Shown piece after piece: positions 18,946 to 29,135 of a DNA stretch of 64,000 nucleotides. The translations under genes were made by a program, and so were the position numbers. The stretch covers positions 1 through 64,000 of the forward strand of contig NZ_JACJHY010000006.1 of assembly GCF_014138625.1 (NCBI RefSeq). The letters are read 5' to 3'. A model generated the notes under the pieces. It was not told the origin of the DNA and did no database searches. It saw nothing but the letters and a program-made list of their open reading frames with translations. Position 1 is the first letter of the stretch; each line of letters opens with the position of its first letter. Origin of the DNA: Aminobacter ciceronei. GTDB taxonomy: Bacteria > Pseudomonadota > Alphaproteobacteria > Rhizobiales > Rhizobiaceae.

Positions 18946-19772
18946 ACGCGCTGCTTGAAATCCGCAACCTGAAGGTCACGTTCCCGACGGCGCGTGGTCC
19001 TGTCGACGTGGTCAAGGGCCTGTCGCTGACGCTCGGCCGTGAGCGCCTCGGCATCGTCGGCGAGAGCGGCTCCGGCAAGTCGATGACCGGCCGCTCGATC
19101 CTGCGGCTGATCCGCTCGCCCGGCCGGGTCACCGCAGATGAGATGACCTTCAACGGCACCGACCTCCTGTCGCTGTCGGAAAAGCAGATGCGCTCGATCC
19201 GCGGCGCGCGCATTTCTATGGTGATGCAGGACCCGAAATTCTCGCTCAACCCGGTCATGACCATCGGCGATCAGATCGCCGAGGCATTGCTGACCCACCA
19301 GAATCTGGCGCGCAGCGACATCCGCAGCCGCACGTTCGCCATGCTGGAAGCGGTGCGCATCAACGATCCGGAGCGGGTGCTCGGCCTCTACCCGCACGAG
19401 GTCTCGGGCGGCATGGGCCAGCGCGTCATGATCGCGATGATGCTCATCCCGGAGCCCGATCTTCTGATTGCCGACGAGCCGACCTCGGCGCTCGACGTCT
19501 CGGTCCAGGCCCAGGTGCTCGAAATCATCGACGACCTGGTCAAGCGCAAGGGCATGGGGCTGATCCTGATCAGCCACGACCTCGACCTCGTCTCGGCCTA
19601 TTGCGACCGCATCCTGGTGATGCGGAGCGGCGAGGTGGTCGAGGAGTGCGATGCCGGCGAGCTCAGGAACGCCAGGCATCCCTATACGCAGGGCTTGCTC
19701 GCCTCGATCCCGCGCCTCGACGAGAGCCGCGACGAGCTTCCTGTCCTCGAACGTACTGGGGCTTCGACATGA
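18942..19772 (+). CDS. ABC transporter ATP-binding protein, DppD-type
   Basis: Cytoplasmic ATPase energising the peptide importer, 276 residues. Walker A is GESGSGKS (about residues 38-45), the Q-loop is MVMQDPKFSLNP, the signature is EVSGGMGQRV and Walker B is LLIADEPTSALD, followed by the H-loop ISHDL. The C-terminal part (HPYTQGLLASIPRLD) matches the oligopeptide-type ATPases, although it is shorter than the Fe-S containing DppD/OppD proteins. Four-base overlaps with both neighbours. Confidence 0.93.
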   Translation: MNALLEIRNLKVTFPTARGPVDVVKGLSLTLGRERLGIVGESGSGKSMTGRSILRLIRSPGRVTADEMTFNGTDLLSLSEKQMRSIRGARISMVMQDPKFSLNPVMTIGDQIAEALLTHQNLARSDIRSRTFAMLEAVRINDPERVLGLYPHEVSGGMGQRVMIAMMLIPEPDLLIADEPTSALDVSVQAQVLEIIDDLVKRKGMGLILISHDLDLVSAYCDRILVMRSGEVVEECDAGELRNARHPYTQGLLASIPRLDESRDELPVLERTGAST

Positions 19773-20512
19773 CGGCGCTGGCGATCGACAATCTCGACAT
19801 CTCCTATGGCGATTCGAAGGTCACCCACGGCATCGGCTTCGAAGTCGCCGAGGGCGAGAGCTTTGCGCTTGTCGGCGAGAGCGGCTCGGGCAAGACCACC
19901 GTGCTCAAGGCCATTGCCGGCATGGCCAAAAGCTGGACCGGCTCGATCTCGGTCTTCGGCGAGCCGCGCACCCATGGCATCGACCGTGCTTTTGCCAGGC
20001 AATGCCAGATGGTGTTCCAGGACCCCTATGGTTCGCTGCATCCGCGCAAGACTGTCGATGCGACGCTGAGCGAGCCGCTGACCATCCACGGCATCGGCAA
20101 CAGCGGCGAGCGCGTCGACGAGGTGATGCAGTCGGTCGGCCTCGACCGCCGCTTCCGCTTCCGTTTTCCGCACCAGCTCTCGGGCGGCCAGCGCCAGCGC
20201 GTGGCGATTGCCCGTGCGCTGATCCTCAAGCCGAGGATGCTGTTGCTGGACGAGCCGACCTCGGCGCTCGACGTCTCGGTGCAGGCGGAAATCCTCAATT
20301 TGCTCAAGCGCCTGCGCCGCGAGCAGGGGCTGACCTATCTGATGGTCACGCACAATCTGCCCGTCGTGTCGTTCCTGTGCGACCGCCTTGCCGTGATGCG
20401 CCATGGCCGGGTCGTCGAGGTAGCTGATGTCGACCAGCTCAAGCGCGGCGAACTCGTCGATCCCTATTCGCGCGAACTGACCAGGTTCAGCGCGTCTCTT
20501 CCCAAGACTTGA
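19769..20512 (+). CDS. ABC transporter ATP-binding protein, DppF-type
   Basis: Second ATPase of the peptide importer, 247 residues. Walker A GESGSGKTT (about residues 36-44), Q-loop MVFQDPYGSLHPRKTV, signature QLSGGQRQRVAIARAL, Walker B LLLDEPTSALD and H-loop VTHNL are all intact. It lacks the long C-terminal peptide-transporter tail, so it is shorter than a classical DppF. It is followed 14 bases later by the GAF protein gene, apparently the last gene of the operon. Confidence 0.92.
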   Translation: MTALAIDNLDISYGDSKVTHGIGFEVAEGESFALVGESGSGKTTVLKAIAGMAKSWTGSISVFGEPRTHGIDRAFARQCQMVFQDPYGSLHPRKTVDATLSEPLTIHGIGNSGERVDEVMQSVGLDRRFRFRFPHQLSGGQRQRVAIARALILKPRMLLLDEPTSALDVSVQAEILNLLKRLRREQGLTYLMVTHNLPVVSFLCDRLAVMRHGRVVEVADVDQLKRGELVDPYSRELTRFSASLPKT

Positions 20513-20526
20513 AATAGAGGTACACC

Positions 20527-21033
20527 ATGACAGAGACCAATTTCGCCGGGGCGCTGGCCGCCTTCGATGCCGCAATTGCGACCACATCAGAGGTCGAGGG
20601 CGTGTGGGCGGCGCTGCAGGCTCTGGCCGACGTGATCGTCGGCGCCAAGCTGTTCACCGTGATGAAGCTCGACTGGGCGACCGAAGTTTCGGGCCGCACC
20701 TACACCAGCCATCCCGATGCCTATCCCGTCTCGGGCACCAAGCCGATCAACCGCACCCACTGGTTCGAGACGATCCACGTCCAGCGTAAGCCCTTCGTCG
20801 CCAACACCATCAAGGACATTGCCGACGTCTTCCCCGATCACGAGCTGATCTGGTCGCTCGGCTGCGGTTCGGTGCTCAACTGGCCGGTCTTTGTCGGCGA
20901 CACCATGCTGGGCACCGTCAACATGCTGCATGAAGAGCATTATTACACGCCGGCGCGCGTCGAAGCCGCCAGGCAGCTGTCGCTGGCCGCCAAGGCTGCC
21001 TTCCTCGCCGTCGAGCATCTCGAACGCCGCTAG
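20527..21033 (+). CDS. GAF-domain protein in the transporter operon
   Basis: 168-residue soluble protein that is essentially one GAF domain (about residues 20-160). Typical segments are AKLFTVMKLDW, NTIKDIADVFPDHELIWSLGCGSVLNWPVFVGDTMLGTVNMLHEEHYY and the closing LSLAAKAAFLAVEHLE helix. There is no output domain, so it is probably a small-molecule binding protein rather than a kinase or phosphodiesterase. It follows the DppF-type gene by 14 bases. This suggests a role linked to the transported compound, for example as a sensor or a degrading enzyme of unknown type. Confidence 0.75.
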   Translation: MTETNFAGALAAFDAAIATTSEVEGVWAALQALADVIVGAKLFTVMKLDWATEVSGRTYTSHPDAYPVSGTKPINRTHWFETIHVQRKPFVANTIKDIADVFPDHELIWSLGCGSVLNWPVFVGDTMLGTVNMLHEEHYYTPARVEAARQLSLAAKAAFLAVEHLERR

Positions 21034-21045
21034 AACCAGATTGAT

Positions 21046-21068
21046 GCCGGGCCGTCTGTCGGCCCGGC
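21046..21068 (+). terminator. hairpin after the GAF gene
   Basis: Perfect 8-base stem GCCGGGCC / GGCCCGGC, 12 bases past the GAF stop, without a clear T run. It probably ends the permease operon. Confidence 0.5.
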
Positions 21069-21070
21069 TC

Positions 21071-21168
21071 TAAGGCATGATCCCGAAGAGCGGGACCGGT
21101 TTTCGGAAAAGATCATGCGACGGCAAAAAGACAGAGCCCCGTTCCGGTTCATCGGAATGGAACAGGCT
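21071..21168. repeat. RIME-like rhizobial intergenic palindromic element
   Basis: The core (21075-21118) begins GCATGATC and ends GATCATGC, enclosing CCGAAGAGCGGGACCGGTTTTCGG-like sequence. A second half runs to the panD stop (CCGTTCCGGTTCATCGG with AATGGAACAGG). The composition matches the dispersed RIME-type elements I know from Rhizobium and Mesorhizobium intergenic regions. It separates two convergent operons. Confidence 0.7.
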
Positions 21169-21621
21169 TTAATGACTGCTGACCAGTGCCGGGATCGGAA
21201 GCCTGGCACTGGCTTCGTCAAGGATCGAGAAGCTGTAGCGGCCGGCCTGGTCGCGCTCGACCGAATAGGTCAGCCGGTCGGCGATGCGGTTGTCCTTGTC
21301 GAAGGTCAGGACGCGGGGCTTGAGCGCGGTGATCTCGCTTTCGTTCAGATAGACGGAATTGCAGATGATGACCTGGTCGCCAGCCTGGCATGTGCGGGCG
21401 GCAGCGCCATTGAGGATGCAGCAGCGTGAGCCGCGCTCGCCGAGGATGACATAGGTCGAGATCCGCGCGCCGGAGCTCTTGTTCCAGATCTCGACGAACT
21501 CCATCGGCAGAATGCCGGCTTCTTCGCAATGATCGGGGTCGAGCGTGATCGAGCCGTGATAATTGAGGTTGGCTTCTGTGACATGGATGCCGTGCAGCTT
21601 GCCGGCGACGATCTTGCGCAT
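21169..21621 (-). CDS. panD: aspartate 1-decarboxylase precursor
   Basis: Makes beta-alanine from aspartate for pantothenate and CoA synthesis. The 150-residue proenzyme self-cleaves at a Gly-Ser bond to form a pyruvoyl group; here the site is YHGS with S24. Other family motifs are [15 protein letters not shown]-like CILNGAAAR (about residue 70) and VYLNESE. It is about 25 residues longer than the E. coli enzyme at the C-terminus. It is the last gene of the nad-bio run, 32 bases after bioZ, with an upstream GGAGG. Confidence 0.93.
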   Translation of the reverse strand: MRKIVAGKLHGIHVTEANLNYHGSITLDPDHCEEAGILPMEFVEIWNKSSGARISTYVILGERGSRCCILNGAAARTCQAGDQVIICNSVYLNESEITALKPRVLTFDKDNRIADRLTYSVERDQAGRYSFSILDEASARLPIPALVSSH

Positions 21622-21653
21622 TGTTCCTCCCTGATCCGCCAGCCGGCGCGACG

Positions 21654-22637
21654 CTACATTCCAACCACCAACGCACCGCCGGTCATGCCGGCGCCTGCCG
21701 CCGAGAGCAAAAGCGTCTCGCCCGGCCGGAACGGCATAGTCCGATGCGCCAGGGCCAGCGACAGCGGGATCGTCGCCGCCGACGAATTGCCGTAGTCGGC
21801 GATCGTCTTGACGATCCTGTCGTCGGCGATGCCGAGCGACTTGCCCACCGCATTGAAGATGCGGGCATTGGCCTGGTGCGGCACGAAGCGGCTGACGGCT
21901 GATGTCTCCAGGCCTGCCGCAGCAAGCGCCTCCGTGGAGCAACGGCTCATCATCTCGACCGCCTTGGCGAACACCGCGCGTCCATCTGCGATGGTCATGC
22001 GCGTCTCTGTGATGTCGAGTTCGTCCGAGAAGGGCCGGTTGCTGCCGCCGGCGGGGATCTGGATCAAGCCGTAGCCGCCGCCATCGGCGGAAACGGACGC
22101 ACCCAGAATGCCGTGGCCCGCGTCGTCGGAAGGCGTCAGCACGACCGCTCCGGCAGCGTCCGCAAACAGCACGCTACTTGCCCGCTCGGCCGGATTGATG
22201 CGGCGGCTCAGGATGTTGGCGGCGATGACGATCGCCGGCTTGTTGTGCAGCCGCACGAAACCGTCGGCGAAGGTCAGCGCATAGATGAAACCGGCGCAGG
22301 CGCCGGCGAGGTCGATGCCGCCCGACCTGGCGAGGCCGAGCTTATGCGCCACCAGAGGTGCGCTCGGCGGCAACAGGTGGTCGGGCGTCGAGGTGGCGAG
22401 CAAAAGCAGGCCGACATCCTCGCGCGCGATTTCAGCCTGCTGCAGCGCCATCTCCCCGGCATGTGCCGCGAGGTCGGACAAAGTGTCCTCAGGCTCGGCC
22501 CAGTAGCGCGAGCGGATGCCGGTGCGGCCTTCGATCCAACCGGCATCGAGGCCGAGGCTCGCCTCGATTTCGGCGTTCTCGACCTTGCGGCCCGGCACAT
22601 GGTGGCCGAAGGCTGAAATGCGCGCGGTCCGGCTCAT
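21654..22637 (-). CDS. bioZ: BioZ, KAS III-like enzyme for pimeloyl precursor synthesis
   Basis: FabH-type thiolase-fold enzyme, 327 residues. The catalytic triad is C114 (LAGACAGF), H254 (VPHQANARI) and N284 (YGNSSAAT). In alphaproteobacteria that lack bioC/bioH, BioZ condenses glutaryl-CoA with malonyl-ACP to start the pimeloyl chain for biotin; this is established for Agrobacterium, and bioZ was first described in Mesorhizobium. The position at the end of bioBFDA makes BioZ much more likely than housekeeping FabH. It overlaps bioA by 4 bases. Confidence 0.92.
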   Translation of the reverse strand: MSRTARISAFGHHVPGRKVENAEIEASLGLDAGWIEGRTGIRSRYWAEPEDTLSDLAAHAGEMALQQAEIAREDVGLLLLATSTPDHLLPPSAPLVAHKLGLARSGGIDLAGACAGFIYALTFADGFVRLHNKPAIVIAANILSRRINPAERASSVLFADAAGAVVLTPSDDAGHGILGASVSADGGGYGLIQIPAGGSNRPFSDELDITETRMTIADGRAVFAKAVEMMSRCSTEALAAAGLETSAVSRFVPHQANARIFNAVGKSLGIADDRIVKTIADYGNSSAATIPLSLALAHRTMPFRPGETLLLSAAGAGMTGGALVVGM

Positions 22638-23896
22638 CCGCTCTTCGCCAGCTCGGCGGCCTCGTCGACGGCGTCATAGAGCCGGTCGAGCTCGGCTGCG
22701 GTGACGCAATAGGGTGGCAGTACGTAGATGACGTTGCCGAGCGGGCGGACCAGGTGGCCGCGCTCGAGGAAGAATGCGCGCAGCTTCGGCCCGACTTCGG
22801 CGAGATAACCTGCCTTGCCGACAAGCAGGTCGACGGCGGCGATGGTGCCGGCCGTCCGAACATTCTCAAAACGTGCATCGCCGTTGAAGCGCGCGATCTT
22901 CTCCGCCTGCATCTTCGACAAGGCCGCCACACGCTCAGTCACCGGCTCGTCGCGCCAGATCCCGACATTGGCGAGGGCCGCAGCGCAGGCGATGGGGTTC
23001 GCGGTGTAGGAGCTCGAATGAAAGAAGGTCTTGGCGCGATCGGTGGAGAAATGCGCCCGGAAGATCGCGTCGGTGGCGAGCGTCGCTGCCAGCGGCACCG
23101 AGCCGCCGGTCAGGCCCTTCGATGTGCAGAGAATGTCGGGCGAGATGCCAGCCTGTTCGCAGGCGAACATGGTTCCGGTGCGGCCCCATCCGGTCATCAC
23201 CTCGTCGGCGATGAACAGCGTGCCGGACTTTTCGGCGATGCGCTTGAGCTCGGTCAGCACCCGGGCCGGATAGATCAGCATGCCGCCGGCGCCGAGCACC
23301 AAGGGTTCGACGATGACGGCAGCAGCCTTGCCGTCGCGGGTCAAAGCCTCGAAGCGGTCGAGCGTCTCCTGTTCGCGGCCGGCTGCGGGGAAGGGGATGG
23401 TGTCGACCTCGAACAGCAGCGGGTCGTAGGCGGCGTTGAACACGCCGCGTTCGCCGACGCTCATCGTGCCGATGGTGTCGCCATGATAGCTGTGCTCCAT
23501 CACGACGAGGCGCGAGCGCGGAGAACCATTGTTGCGGTGGAAACCGAGCGCCATCTTCAGCGCGACCTCGACGCTGGTCGAGCCGCTGTCGGAAAAAAAC
23601 ACCCAGTCGAGGCCTGAGGGCGCCATCTCGACAAGTGCCGAGGCCAATTTTTCCGCTGGCTCGTGGGTCAGGCCGGCGAAGATGACCTGATCGAGTGTTT
23701 CGGTGGCATTTCGGATCGCCTCGACGATTTTCGGATGGCGGTGGCCATGGGTGATGACCCACCAGGAGGAGATCGCGTCGAGGATGCGCTTGCCCTCTGT
23801 CGTTTCGACATAGGCGCCCTCGGTGCGCGCGATGACGGGCGGCACGGGCTCGGCGGCGTGCTGGGTGAAGGGATGCCAGACGGCGGAACGGCTCAT
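22634..23896 (-). CDS. bioA: adenosylmethionine-8-amino-7-oxononanoate aminotransferase
   Basis: PLP enzyme converting KAPA to DAPA with SAM as amino donor, the third step of biotin assembly. 420 residues, full length. The PLP lysine is K260 in [23 protein letters not shown] and [14 protein letters not shown] are the class III aminotransferase cofactor motifs, and the N-terminal WHPFTQ and ISSWWV motifs are BioA-specific. Four-base overlaps with bioD and bioZ show a single coupled operon. Confidence 0.96.
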   Translation of the reverse strand: MSRSAVWHPFTQHAAEPVPPVIARTEGAYVETTEGKRILDAISSWWVITHGHRHPKIVEAIRNATETLDQVIFAGLTHEPAEKLASALVEMAPSGLDWVFFSDSGSTSVEVALKMALGFHRNNGSPRSRLVVMEHSYHGDTIGTMSVGERGVFNAAYDPLLFEVDTIPFPAAGREQETLDRFEALTRDGKAAAVIVEPLVLGAGGMLIYPARVLTELKRIAEKSGTLFIADEVMTGWGRTGTMFACEQAGISPDILCTSKGLTGGSVPLAATLATDAIFRAHFSTDRAKTFFHSSSYTANPIACAAALANVGIWRDEPVTERVAALSKMQAEKIARFNGDARFENVRTAGTIAAVDLLVGKAGYLAEVGPKLRAFFLERGHLVRPLGNVIYVLPPYCVTAAELDRLYDAVDEAAELAKSG

Positions 23897-24552
23897 GGCT
23901 TTGCCTGCAAGAACTGGGCCTCCAGGAAGTCGGCCGCGTTGAAGCTCGTCCGCATGGCCTCGGCGAGCGTTTCGGGCGTCAGCGGGTCGAGCCGGGGCAG
24001 GCGGCCAAGCACACGCACATTGCCCATCTCGGCGATGGTGCGCTGGGTGTCTGCCATCTCGTCGCCGATGAAGGCGACGCCCAGCAGCGGCACCGAGCGG
24101 GCGCGCAGCGCCTCGATGGACAAAAGCGTGTGGTTGATCGTGCCGAGGCCGGTGCGGGCGCAGAGTACCACCGGTGCCGCCCAGCGCGCGAAGACGTCGA
24201 TGTAGAGCGTGCGCCGGTTGACCGGCACCATCAGCCCGCCGGCGCCTTCAACGACCAGTGGCCGTGCGGTGGCGGGCAGGGCGAGCGCGTCGGTGTCGAT
24301 TTCGACGCCGTCGAGTTCGGCAGCGCGGTGCGGCGACAGCGGCTCCTTCAGCCGCCACGCCTCGGGCAGCATCCGTTCAGGCGCAAGGCCGGCGAGGCGT
24401 GTCACGATCTCGCTGTCGGTCTCTTCCTTGATGCCCGACTGCACCGGCTTCCAGTAGACGCCGTCGAGCAGGGCGGTCAGGCCCGCGGCGAAGACGGTCT
24501 TGCCGATGCCGGTGTCGGTGCCGGTGACCACGATCGTGGGCTGCGCCGTCAT
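23893..24552 (-). CDS. bioD: dethiobiotin synthetase
   Basis: ATP-dependent carboxylase that closes the ureido ring of dethiobiotin from DAPA and CO2. 219 residues. The P-loop GTDTGIGKT is at 11-19, WKPVQSG follows, and [13 protein letters not shown] (about residue 105) binds the substrate and metal. The ATG at 24552 forms an ATGA overlap with the bioF stop; an in-frame ATG three codons earlier is less consistent with this coupling. Cytoplasmic. Confidence 0.95.
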   Translation of the reverse strand: MTAQPTIVVTGTDTGIGKTVFAAGLTALLDGVYWKPVQSGIKEETDSEIVTRLAGLAPERMLPEAWRLKEPLSPHRAAELDGVEIDTDALALPATARPLVVEGAGGLMVPVNRRTLYIDVFARWAAPVVLCARTGLGTINHTLLSIEALRARSVPLLGVAFIGDEMADTQRTIAEMGNVRVLGRLPRLDPLTPETLAEAMRTSFNAADFLEAQFLQAKP

Positions 24553-25685
24553 TGCGAGCATTCCTCTTGAAGGGCTGCAAACAGCGAGGAAACATCGTCC
24601 TCGCCGATATTGAGCGTCAGCGAGATTCTCAGCCGCGCCGTGCCCTCGGGCACTGTCGGCGGGCGGATGCCGCGGACGTCGAAGCCGCGCGCCTGCAGCG
24701 CTTCGGCAAGCTGCATGGCGCGCGCATTGTCGCCGATGACGATGGGCAGGATCTGCGATCCGCTCGGCACAAAGCCAAGCGTCTCCGCCTTGTCGCCGGC
24801 GAGCTTCACCAGCCGGGCCAGCCGCTCGCGCCGCTCTGGTTCGTCGGCGACGATGTCGAGTGCCGTGGCAGACGCCACCGCCATCAACGGCGAGGGCGCC
24901 GTGGCATAGATGAAGGGCCGGCAGCGGTTGACGAGATAGTCGCACAAAACCGCCGAGGCCGTGACCAGCGCGCCCGATGCGCCCAGCGCCTTGCCGCATG
25001 TGTGCAGCACGACGACATTGTCGCGGCCTTCGAGATGGTGAGCCAGCCCGCGCCCCTCGGGGCCATAGACGCCCGTCGCGTGCGCCTCGTCGACGAACAG
25101 GAAGGCCTCGTGCCGGTCGGCGACGGCGGCGAGGTCGTCGAGCGGGGCGAAATCGCCATCCATCGAATAAAGGCTTTCGGTGACGATCCAGGCACGTCCG
25201 CTGCCGCCGCCCGTGCGCCAGCTCCGGATGGCGTCGTCCACAGCGCTGGCGTCATTGTGCTTTGCTTCCACCACCTCGGCGCGGCCGGCGCGCGCGCCTT
25301 CATGGGCGCTGGCATGGATCAGCTCGTCGAGCACGATCAGATCGCCTTTTTGCGGCAAGGTGGTGAGCACGGCGAAATTGGCGACATAACCGCCGCCGAA
25401 GAACAGCGCCCGTTCGGCGCCGAAGAAGCTCGCGGCCTTCTCTTCCAGTGCCTCATGCTCGGGGTCGTTGCCGCGCAACAGCCGCGAGCCGGTGGCGCCG
25501 ACCGATGTACCGTTGGCGAGGGCAGTGGCAACCGCATCGGCCATGCGCTTGCTGCGGGCCAGCCCGAGATAGTCGTTGGAAGCGAAATCGAGCCCGGCAC
25601 GGCCGCTCAGCGCACGCAGCCGACTCTTGCGGGCCAGCCCGCGCAGGCTGGCCTCGTAGCGGTCGAGCAAAGCCCGCCCTGTCAC
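24549..25685 (-). CDS. bioF: 8-amino-7-oxononanoate synthase
   Basis: PLP enzyme condensing pimeloyl thioester with L-alanine to give KAPA. 378 residues from a GTG at 25685, which overlaps the bioB TGA (GTGA). This start gives the normal BioF length; longer frames would extend into bioB. The PLP lysine is K232 in [29 protein letters not shown] and SNDYLGLA are the alpha-oxoamine synthase signatures. Confidence 0.95.
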   Translation of the reverse strand: MTGRALLDRYEASLRGLARKSRLRALSGRAGLDFASNDYLGLARSKRMADAVATALANGTSVGATGSRLLRGNDPEHEALEEKAASFFGAERALFFGGGYVANFAVLTTLPQKGDLIVLDELIHASAHEGARAGRAEVVEAKHNDASAVDDAIRSWRTGGGSGRAWIVTESLYSMDGDFAPLDDLAAVADRHEAFLFVDEAHATGVYGPEGRGLAHHLEGRDNVVVLHTCGKALGASGALVTASAVLCDYLVNRCRPFIYATAPSPLMAVASATALDIVADEPERRERLARLVKLAGDKAETLGFVPSGSQILPIVIGDNARAMQLAEALQARGFDVRGIRPPTVPEGTARLRISLTLNIGEDDVSSLFAALQEECSQ

Positions 25686-26680
25686 CCCGCGTCGAGCTCC
25701 ATCGGCTGGATGCCGAGACGACGGAACAACGCCGTGTCCTTGTCTTCGCCGGGGTTTTCGGCGGTCAAAAGCGTGTCGCCGACGAAGATCGAGTTGGCAC
25801 CGGCAAAGAAACACAGCGCCTGCATCTCGTCGCTCATCGCCGTGCGGCCGGCTGACAGGCGCACATGCGACTTCGGCATCATGATGCGGGCAAGTGCGAT
25901 GGTGCGGACGAATTCGATCGGCTCGATCGGATCAGCTTCGCCGAGCGGCGTGCCCTCGATCGGGATCAGCATGTTGATCGGCACCGAGTCGGGATGCTCG
26001 GGCAGGTTGGCGAGCGTCAACAGCATGTCGACGCGGTCGGCCTTCTCCTCGCCCATGCCGACGATGCCGCCGCAGCAGACCTTGATGCCGCTGTCGCGGA
26101 CATTGGCCAGCGTATCCAGCCGGTCGGCGAAGGTGCGGGTGGTGATGATCTCGTTGTAGTAGCGCTCGGAGGTGTCGATGTTGTGGTTGTAATAGTCGAG
26201 TCCGGCCTGCTTCAGGCGCTGGGCCTGGCCGAGATCGAGCATGCCGAGCGTCATGCAGGTCTCCATGCCGAGTTCCTTGACGCCTTCGATCATGGCGACG
26301 ACGGCATCCATGTCGCGCTCCTTGGGGCTGCGCCAGGCTGCACCCATGCAATAGCGCGTGGCGCCGCCGTCCTTGGCCTTCTTCGCCTCGGCCAAAACAC
26401 GCTGCACCTCCATCAGCTTGGAGGCCTTGAGGCCGGATTCATGCCGCGACGACTGGCTGCAATAGCCGCAATCCTCGGGGCAGCCGCCTGTCTTGATCGA
26501 CAGCAGGCGCGACATCTGCACCCGGTTGGGGTCGAAATTCTCGCGATGGACGGTCTGTGCCCGAAACAGCAGGTCGTTGAAGGGCGAATCGTAGATCGCC
26601 TGGGCTTCCGCGCGGCTCCACTGCGGACGCGCGGCATTGATCTCGGTTGCGGCTGCGTTCAGGTGCAAATCGGCGTTCAT
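25682..26680 (-). CDS. bioB: biotin synthase
   Basis: Radical SAM enzyme inserting sulfur into dethiobiotin. 332 residues. The radical-SAM cluster cysteines are C67, C71 and C74 in [26 protein letters not shown] and [11 protein letters not shown] hold the residues of the auxiliary 2Fe-2S site, and the conserved RLSAGR segment is near residue 270. Start ATG 26680 with GGAGAG upstream. First gene of the bio part, 62 bases after nadC, without a recognisable BioR box. Confidence 0.97.
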   Translation of the reverse strand: MNADLHLNAAATEINAARPQWSRAEAQAIYDSPFNDLLFRAQTVHRENFDPNRVQMSRLLSIKTGGCPEDCGYCSQSSRHESGLKASKLMEVQRVLAEAKKAKDGGATRYCMGAAWRSPKERDMDAVVAMIEGVKELGMETCMTLGMLDLGQAQRLKQAGLDYYNHNIDTSERYYNEIITTRTFADRLDTLANVRDSGIKVCCGGIVGMGEEKADRVDMLLTLANLPEHPDSVPINMLIPIEGTPLGEADPIEPIEFVRTIALARIMMPKSHVRLSAGRTAMSDEMQALCFFAGANSIFVGDTLLTAENPGEDKDTALFRRLGIQPMELDAG

Positions 26681-26719
26681 GCGCTCTCCATTGCCAAGAC
26701 GTGTCCTTGCCATCCCCAC

Positions 26720-26742
26720 CCGGGGCGGGACCTTTGCCCCGG
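26720..26742 (-). promoter_or_regulatory. nadC-bioB intercistronic hairpin
   Basis: Arms CCGGGGC (26720-26726) and GCCCCGG (26736-26742) with a 9-base loop begin right after the nadC stop. No T run is present on the minus strand, so it probably modulates rather than stops read-through from nadABC into bioBFDAZ. Confidence 0.4.
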
Positions 26743-27594
26743 TCAGGGTGCCGTGTCCAGTCCTATATCGAGGATCGGTGCGCTGTGGGTCAGCCAACCT
26801 ACGGAAATCAGGTCGACACCGCTGGCGGCGATGGCGGGGGCGGTGGCGAGGTTGACCCGGCCCGAGGCTTCGGTGATCGCCCGTCCGGCGACCATTTTGA
26901 CGGCCGTGGTCAAGGTATCAGGGGACATGTTGTCGAGCAGGACGGCGTCGACACCGAGTTTCAGCACGTCGTCCAGCTGTTCCAGCGTGTCGACCTCGAC
27001 CTCGATCTTCACCAGATGGCCGACATTGGCCCGGGCGCGCTCGATGGCCGGGCGAACACCGCCCGAAATGGCGATGTGGTTGTCCTTGATCAGCACCGCG
27101 TCGTCGAGGCCGAAGCGATGGTTGGAGCCGCCGCCGCAGCGCACGGCGTATTTCTCCAGCGGGCGCAGGCCGGGCGTGGTTTTCCGGGTGCAGACGATGC
27201 GCGCTCTATGGCCGGCAACCGCATCGACGATGCCTGCCGTGGCGGTGGCGATGCCGCTGAGATGGGACAGGAAGTTCAGCGCCACGCGTTCGCCGGTCAG
27301 CAAGCCACGCGCAGGCCCGCTGAGTGTGGCGATGACGTCGCCCGGAACCAGGCGGCTGCCGTCGGGTTTCTCGACCTTCATCTCGATTGCGGGCTCGATC
27401 AGGCTGAAGGCAAGCGCTGCCAGGTCGAGACCAGCCACGACGCCCTGCTGGCGCGAGGCGAGCACGACTGTCGCCCGGTGGTCCGCCGGCACGATGGCAT
27501 CTGTGGTGATGTCGCCGGCGCGGCCGAGGTCTTCCAGCAGGGCGGCGCGCACCAGTGGCTCGAGCATGATCCGGGGCAGGGGGGTGAGGTGCAT
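26743..27594 (-). CDS. nadC: nicotinate-nucleotide pyrophosphorylase (quinolinate phosphoribosyltransferase)
   Basis: Converts quinolinate and PRPP to nicotinate mononucleotide, the third step of de novo NAD synthesis. 283 residues. Motifs include the N-terminal [54 protein letters not shown] (about residues 135-170, substrate and PRPP contacts) and the C-terminal [13 protein letters not shown]. Start ATG 27594, 2 bases after the nadB stop. Confidence 0.96.
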   Translation of the reverse strand: MHLTPLPRIMLEPLVRAALLEDLGRAGDITTDAIVPADHRATVVLASRQQGVVAGLDLAALAFSLIEPAIEMKVEKPDGSRLVPGDVIATLSGPARGLLTGERVALNFLSHLSGIATATAGIVDAVAGHRARIVCTRKTTPGLRPLEKYAVRCGGGSNHRFGLDDAVLIKDNHIAISGGVRPAIERARANVGHLVKIEVEVDTLEQLDDVLKLGVDAVLLDNMSPDTLTTAVKMVAGRAITEASGRVNLATAPAIAASGVDLISVGWLTHSAPILDIGLDTAP

Positions 27595-27596
27595 CG

Positions 27597-29135
27597 TCAG
27601 GCGCTCCGGGCAATGGGCAAGAAATCGAGCGAGGCCGCGGCCTGCTGTGCCGCGTCGAGCGTGATGCGCGATCGGCGCGCCGCGGCGCTGCGCAGGGGGA
27701 AGTCGCTGCGGCTATGGGCGCCGCGGCTTTCCTCGCGGCCGAGCGCCGAGACGGCCATCATCAGCGCCACGGCGGCGGGATCGGCTGCCGGCGAATTGCC
27801 GCTGGCAATCGGTAGCAGTGCCGCAACTGCCTCGCGCAGGCTTTCGCCGTCGCGCAAGACGCCCAGCGAGGACGAGACGATGTCGCATGCAAAAGCCGGA
27901 TCGGGGCGTACAGGCACCGGCGGCAAGGCGTTTGCCACATGGTGCGTATCGGCGGAGGCGGCGACGCTGCGTGCCACCCAGCCGGCCACGACGACGGCTT
28001 CGGTCAGCGAGTTGCTGGCCAGCCGGTTGGCGCCATGCAACCCGGATGAGGCGACCTCGCCGCAGGCCCACAGGCCAGGCACGGTGCTGCGGCCTTCGCG
28101 GTCCACCGCCACGCCGCCCATGTGATAATGCGCGGCGGGACGCACCGGGATCGGCTCGCGCGCGGGGTCGATCCCGGCGTCGTTGCAGTAGCCCGCAATC
28201 GTCGGAAAGCGGTCGGCAAAACCTGCGCCGAGGCAGGCCCGGGCGTCGAGAAACACCCGGTGGCCGCGGGCGAGATGGCGATGGACGCCGCGCGCAACCG
28301 CATCGCGCGTGGCAAGCTCGGCGCCCGGCAGCTCGGCGAGGAAGCGCCGTCCGGTTTCGTCGATCAGTACAGCGCCTTCGCCGCGCACCGCCTCGCTGAC
28401 CAGCCGCATCGGCCGCAGCACGCCGTCGAGCGCGGTCGGGTGGAACTGGACGAATTCGAGGTCGGCAAATGCTGCGCCTGCGCGCGCTGCGAGCGCCAGG
28501 CCCTGGCCGAAGCAGCCGAGCGGGTTCGTCGTGTCGCGAAACAATGCGCCGACCCCGCCCGTGGCGAGCACGACGCGGCCGGTGGCGAGCGCCATGCTGC
28601 CGGTGCCGCCGGCGGCGAGAACGCCTGCGATGACACCGTTTTCGACGAGCAGCCGGCGCGCCGCGAAGCCTTCCACGACTGATATCGACGCGGTGTTGCG
28701 GACAGCGGTCACAAGCGCGCGCATCAGTTCGCGTCCGGTCGCCGCCCCTGCCGCGTGCACGATGCGCCTGCGCGCATGGGCGGCTTCGAGCCCAAGCTGC
28801 AGGGTGCCGCCGGCATCGCGATCGAAGGCGACGCCCAGCGCGGCGAGCCTGTCGATGGCCCGTGGCGCCGCCTCGACGATCCTGCGGACGATTGCCTCGT
28901 CGCACAGGCCGTCGCCGGCAGCCAGCGTGTCGGCGAGATGCAGTTCCGGCGAGTCGTCGTTGCCCATTGCCGCCGCGAGCCCGCCTTGCGCGATCGCGCT
29001 CGAGGCGTCGCTGCCCAGCGGGGCTGCGGACAGCAACACGACCGGCTCCGGCGCCAGCTCGAGCGCCGTCATCAGGCCGGCGAGCCCGCCGCCGATGATG
29101 ACGGGGCGTCCGGCCAGGCGGGCGACGTCGGTCAT
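27597..29135 (-). CDS. nadB: L-aspartate oxidase
   Basis: Flavoenzyme oxidising aspartate to iminoaspartate for quinolinate synthesis. 512 residues. The dinucleotide motif [15 protein letters not shown] is at the N-terminus. [39 protein letters not shown] (about residue 340) and [19 protein letters not shown] are the succinate dehydrogenase/NadB signatures. The ATG at 29135 overlaps the nadA stop by 4 bases; the longer upstream frame is inside nadA. The C-terminal helical domain is short. Confidence 0.95.
   Translation of the reverse strand: MTDVARLAGRPVIIGGGLAGLMTALELAPEPVVLLSAAPLGSDASSAIAQGGLAAAMGNDDSPELHLADTLAAGDGLCDEAIVRRIVEAAPRAIDRLAALGVAFDRDAGGTLQLGLEAAHARRRIVHAAGAATGRELMRALVTAVRNTASISVVEGFAARRLLVENGVIAGVLAAGGTGSMALATGRVVLATGGVGALFRDTTNPLGCFGQGLALAARAGAAFADLEFVQFHPTALDGVLRPMRLVSEAVRGEGAVLIDETGRRFLAELPGAELATRDAVARGVHRHLARGHRVFLDARACLGAGFADRFPTIAGYCNDAGIDPAREPIPVRPAAHYHMGGVAVDREGRSTVPGLWACGEVASSGLHGANRLASNSLTEAVVVAGWVARSVAASADTHHVANALPPVPVRPDPAFACDIVSSSLGVLRDGESLREAVAALLPIASGNSPAADPAAVALMMAVSALGREESRGAHSRSDFPLRSAAARRSRITLDAAQQAAASLDFLPIARSA

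Noticed and set aside
26681-26742. BioR operator before bioB
   Set aside because: No TTAT-N2-ATAA-like palindrome is present; only a GC-rich hairpin was found.
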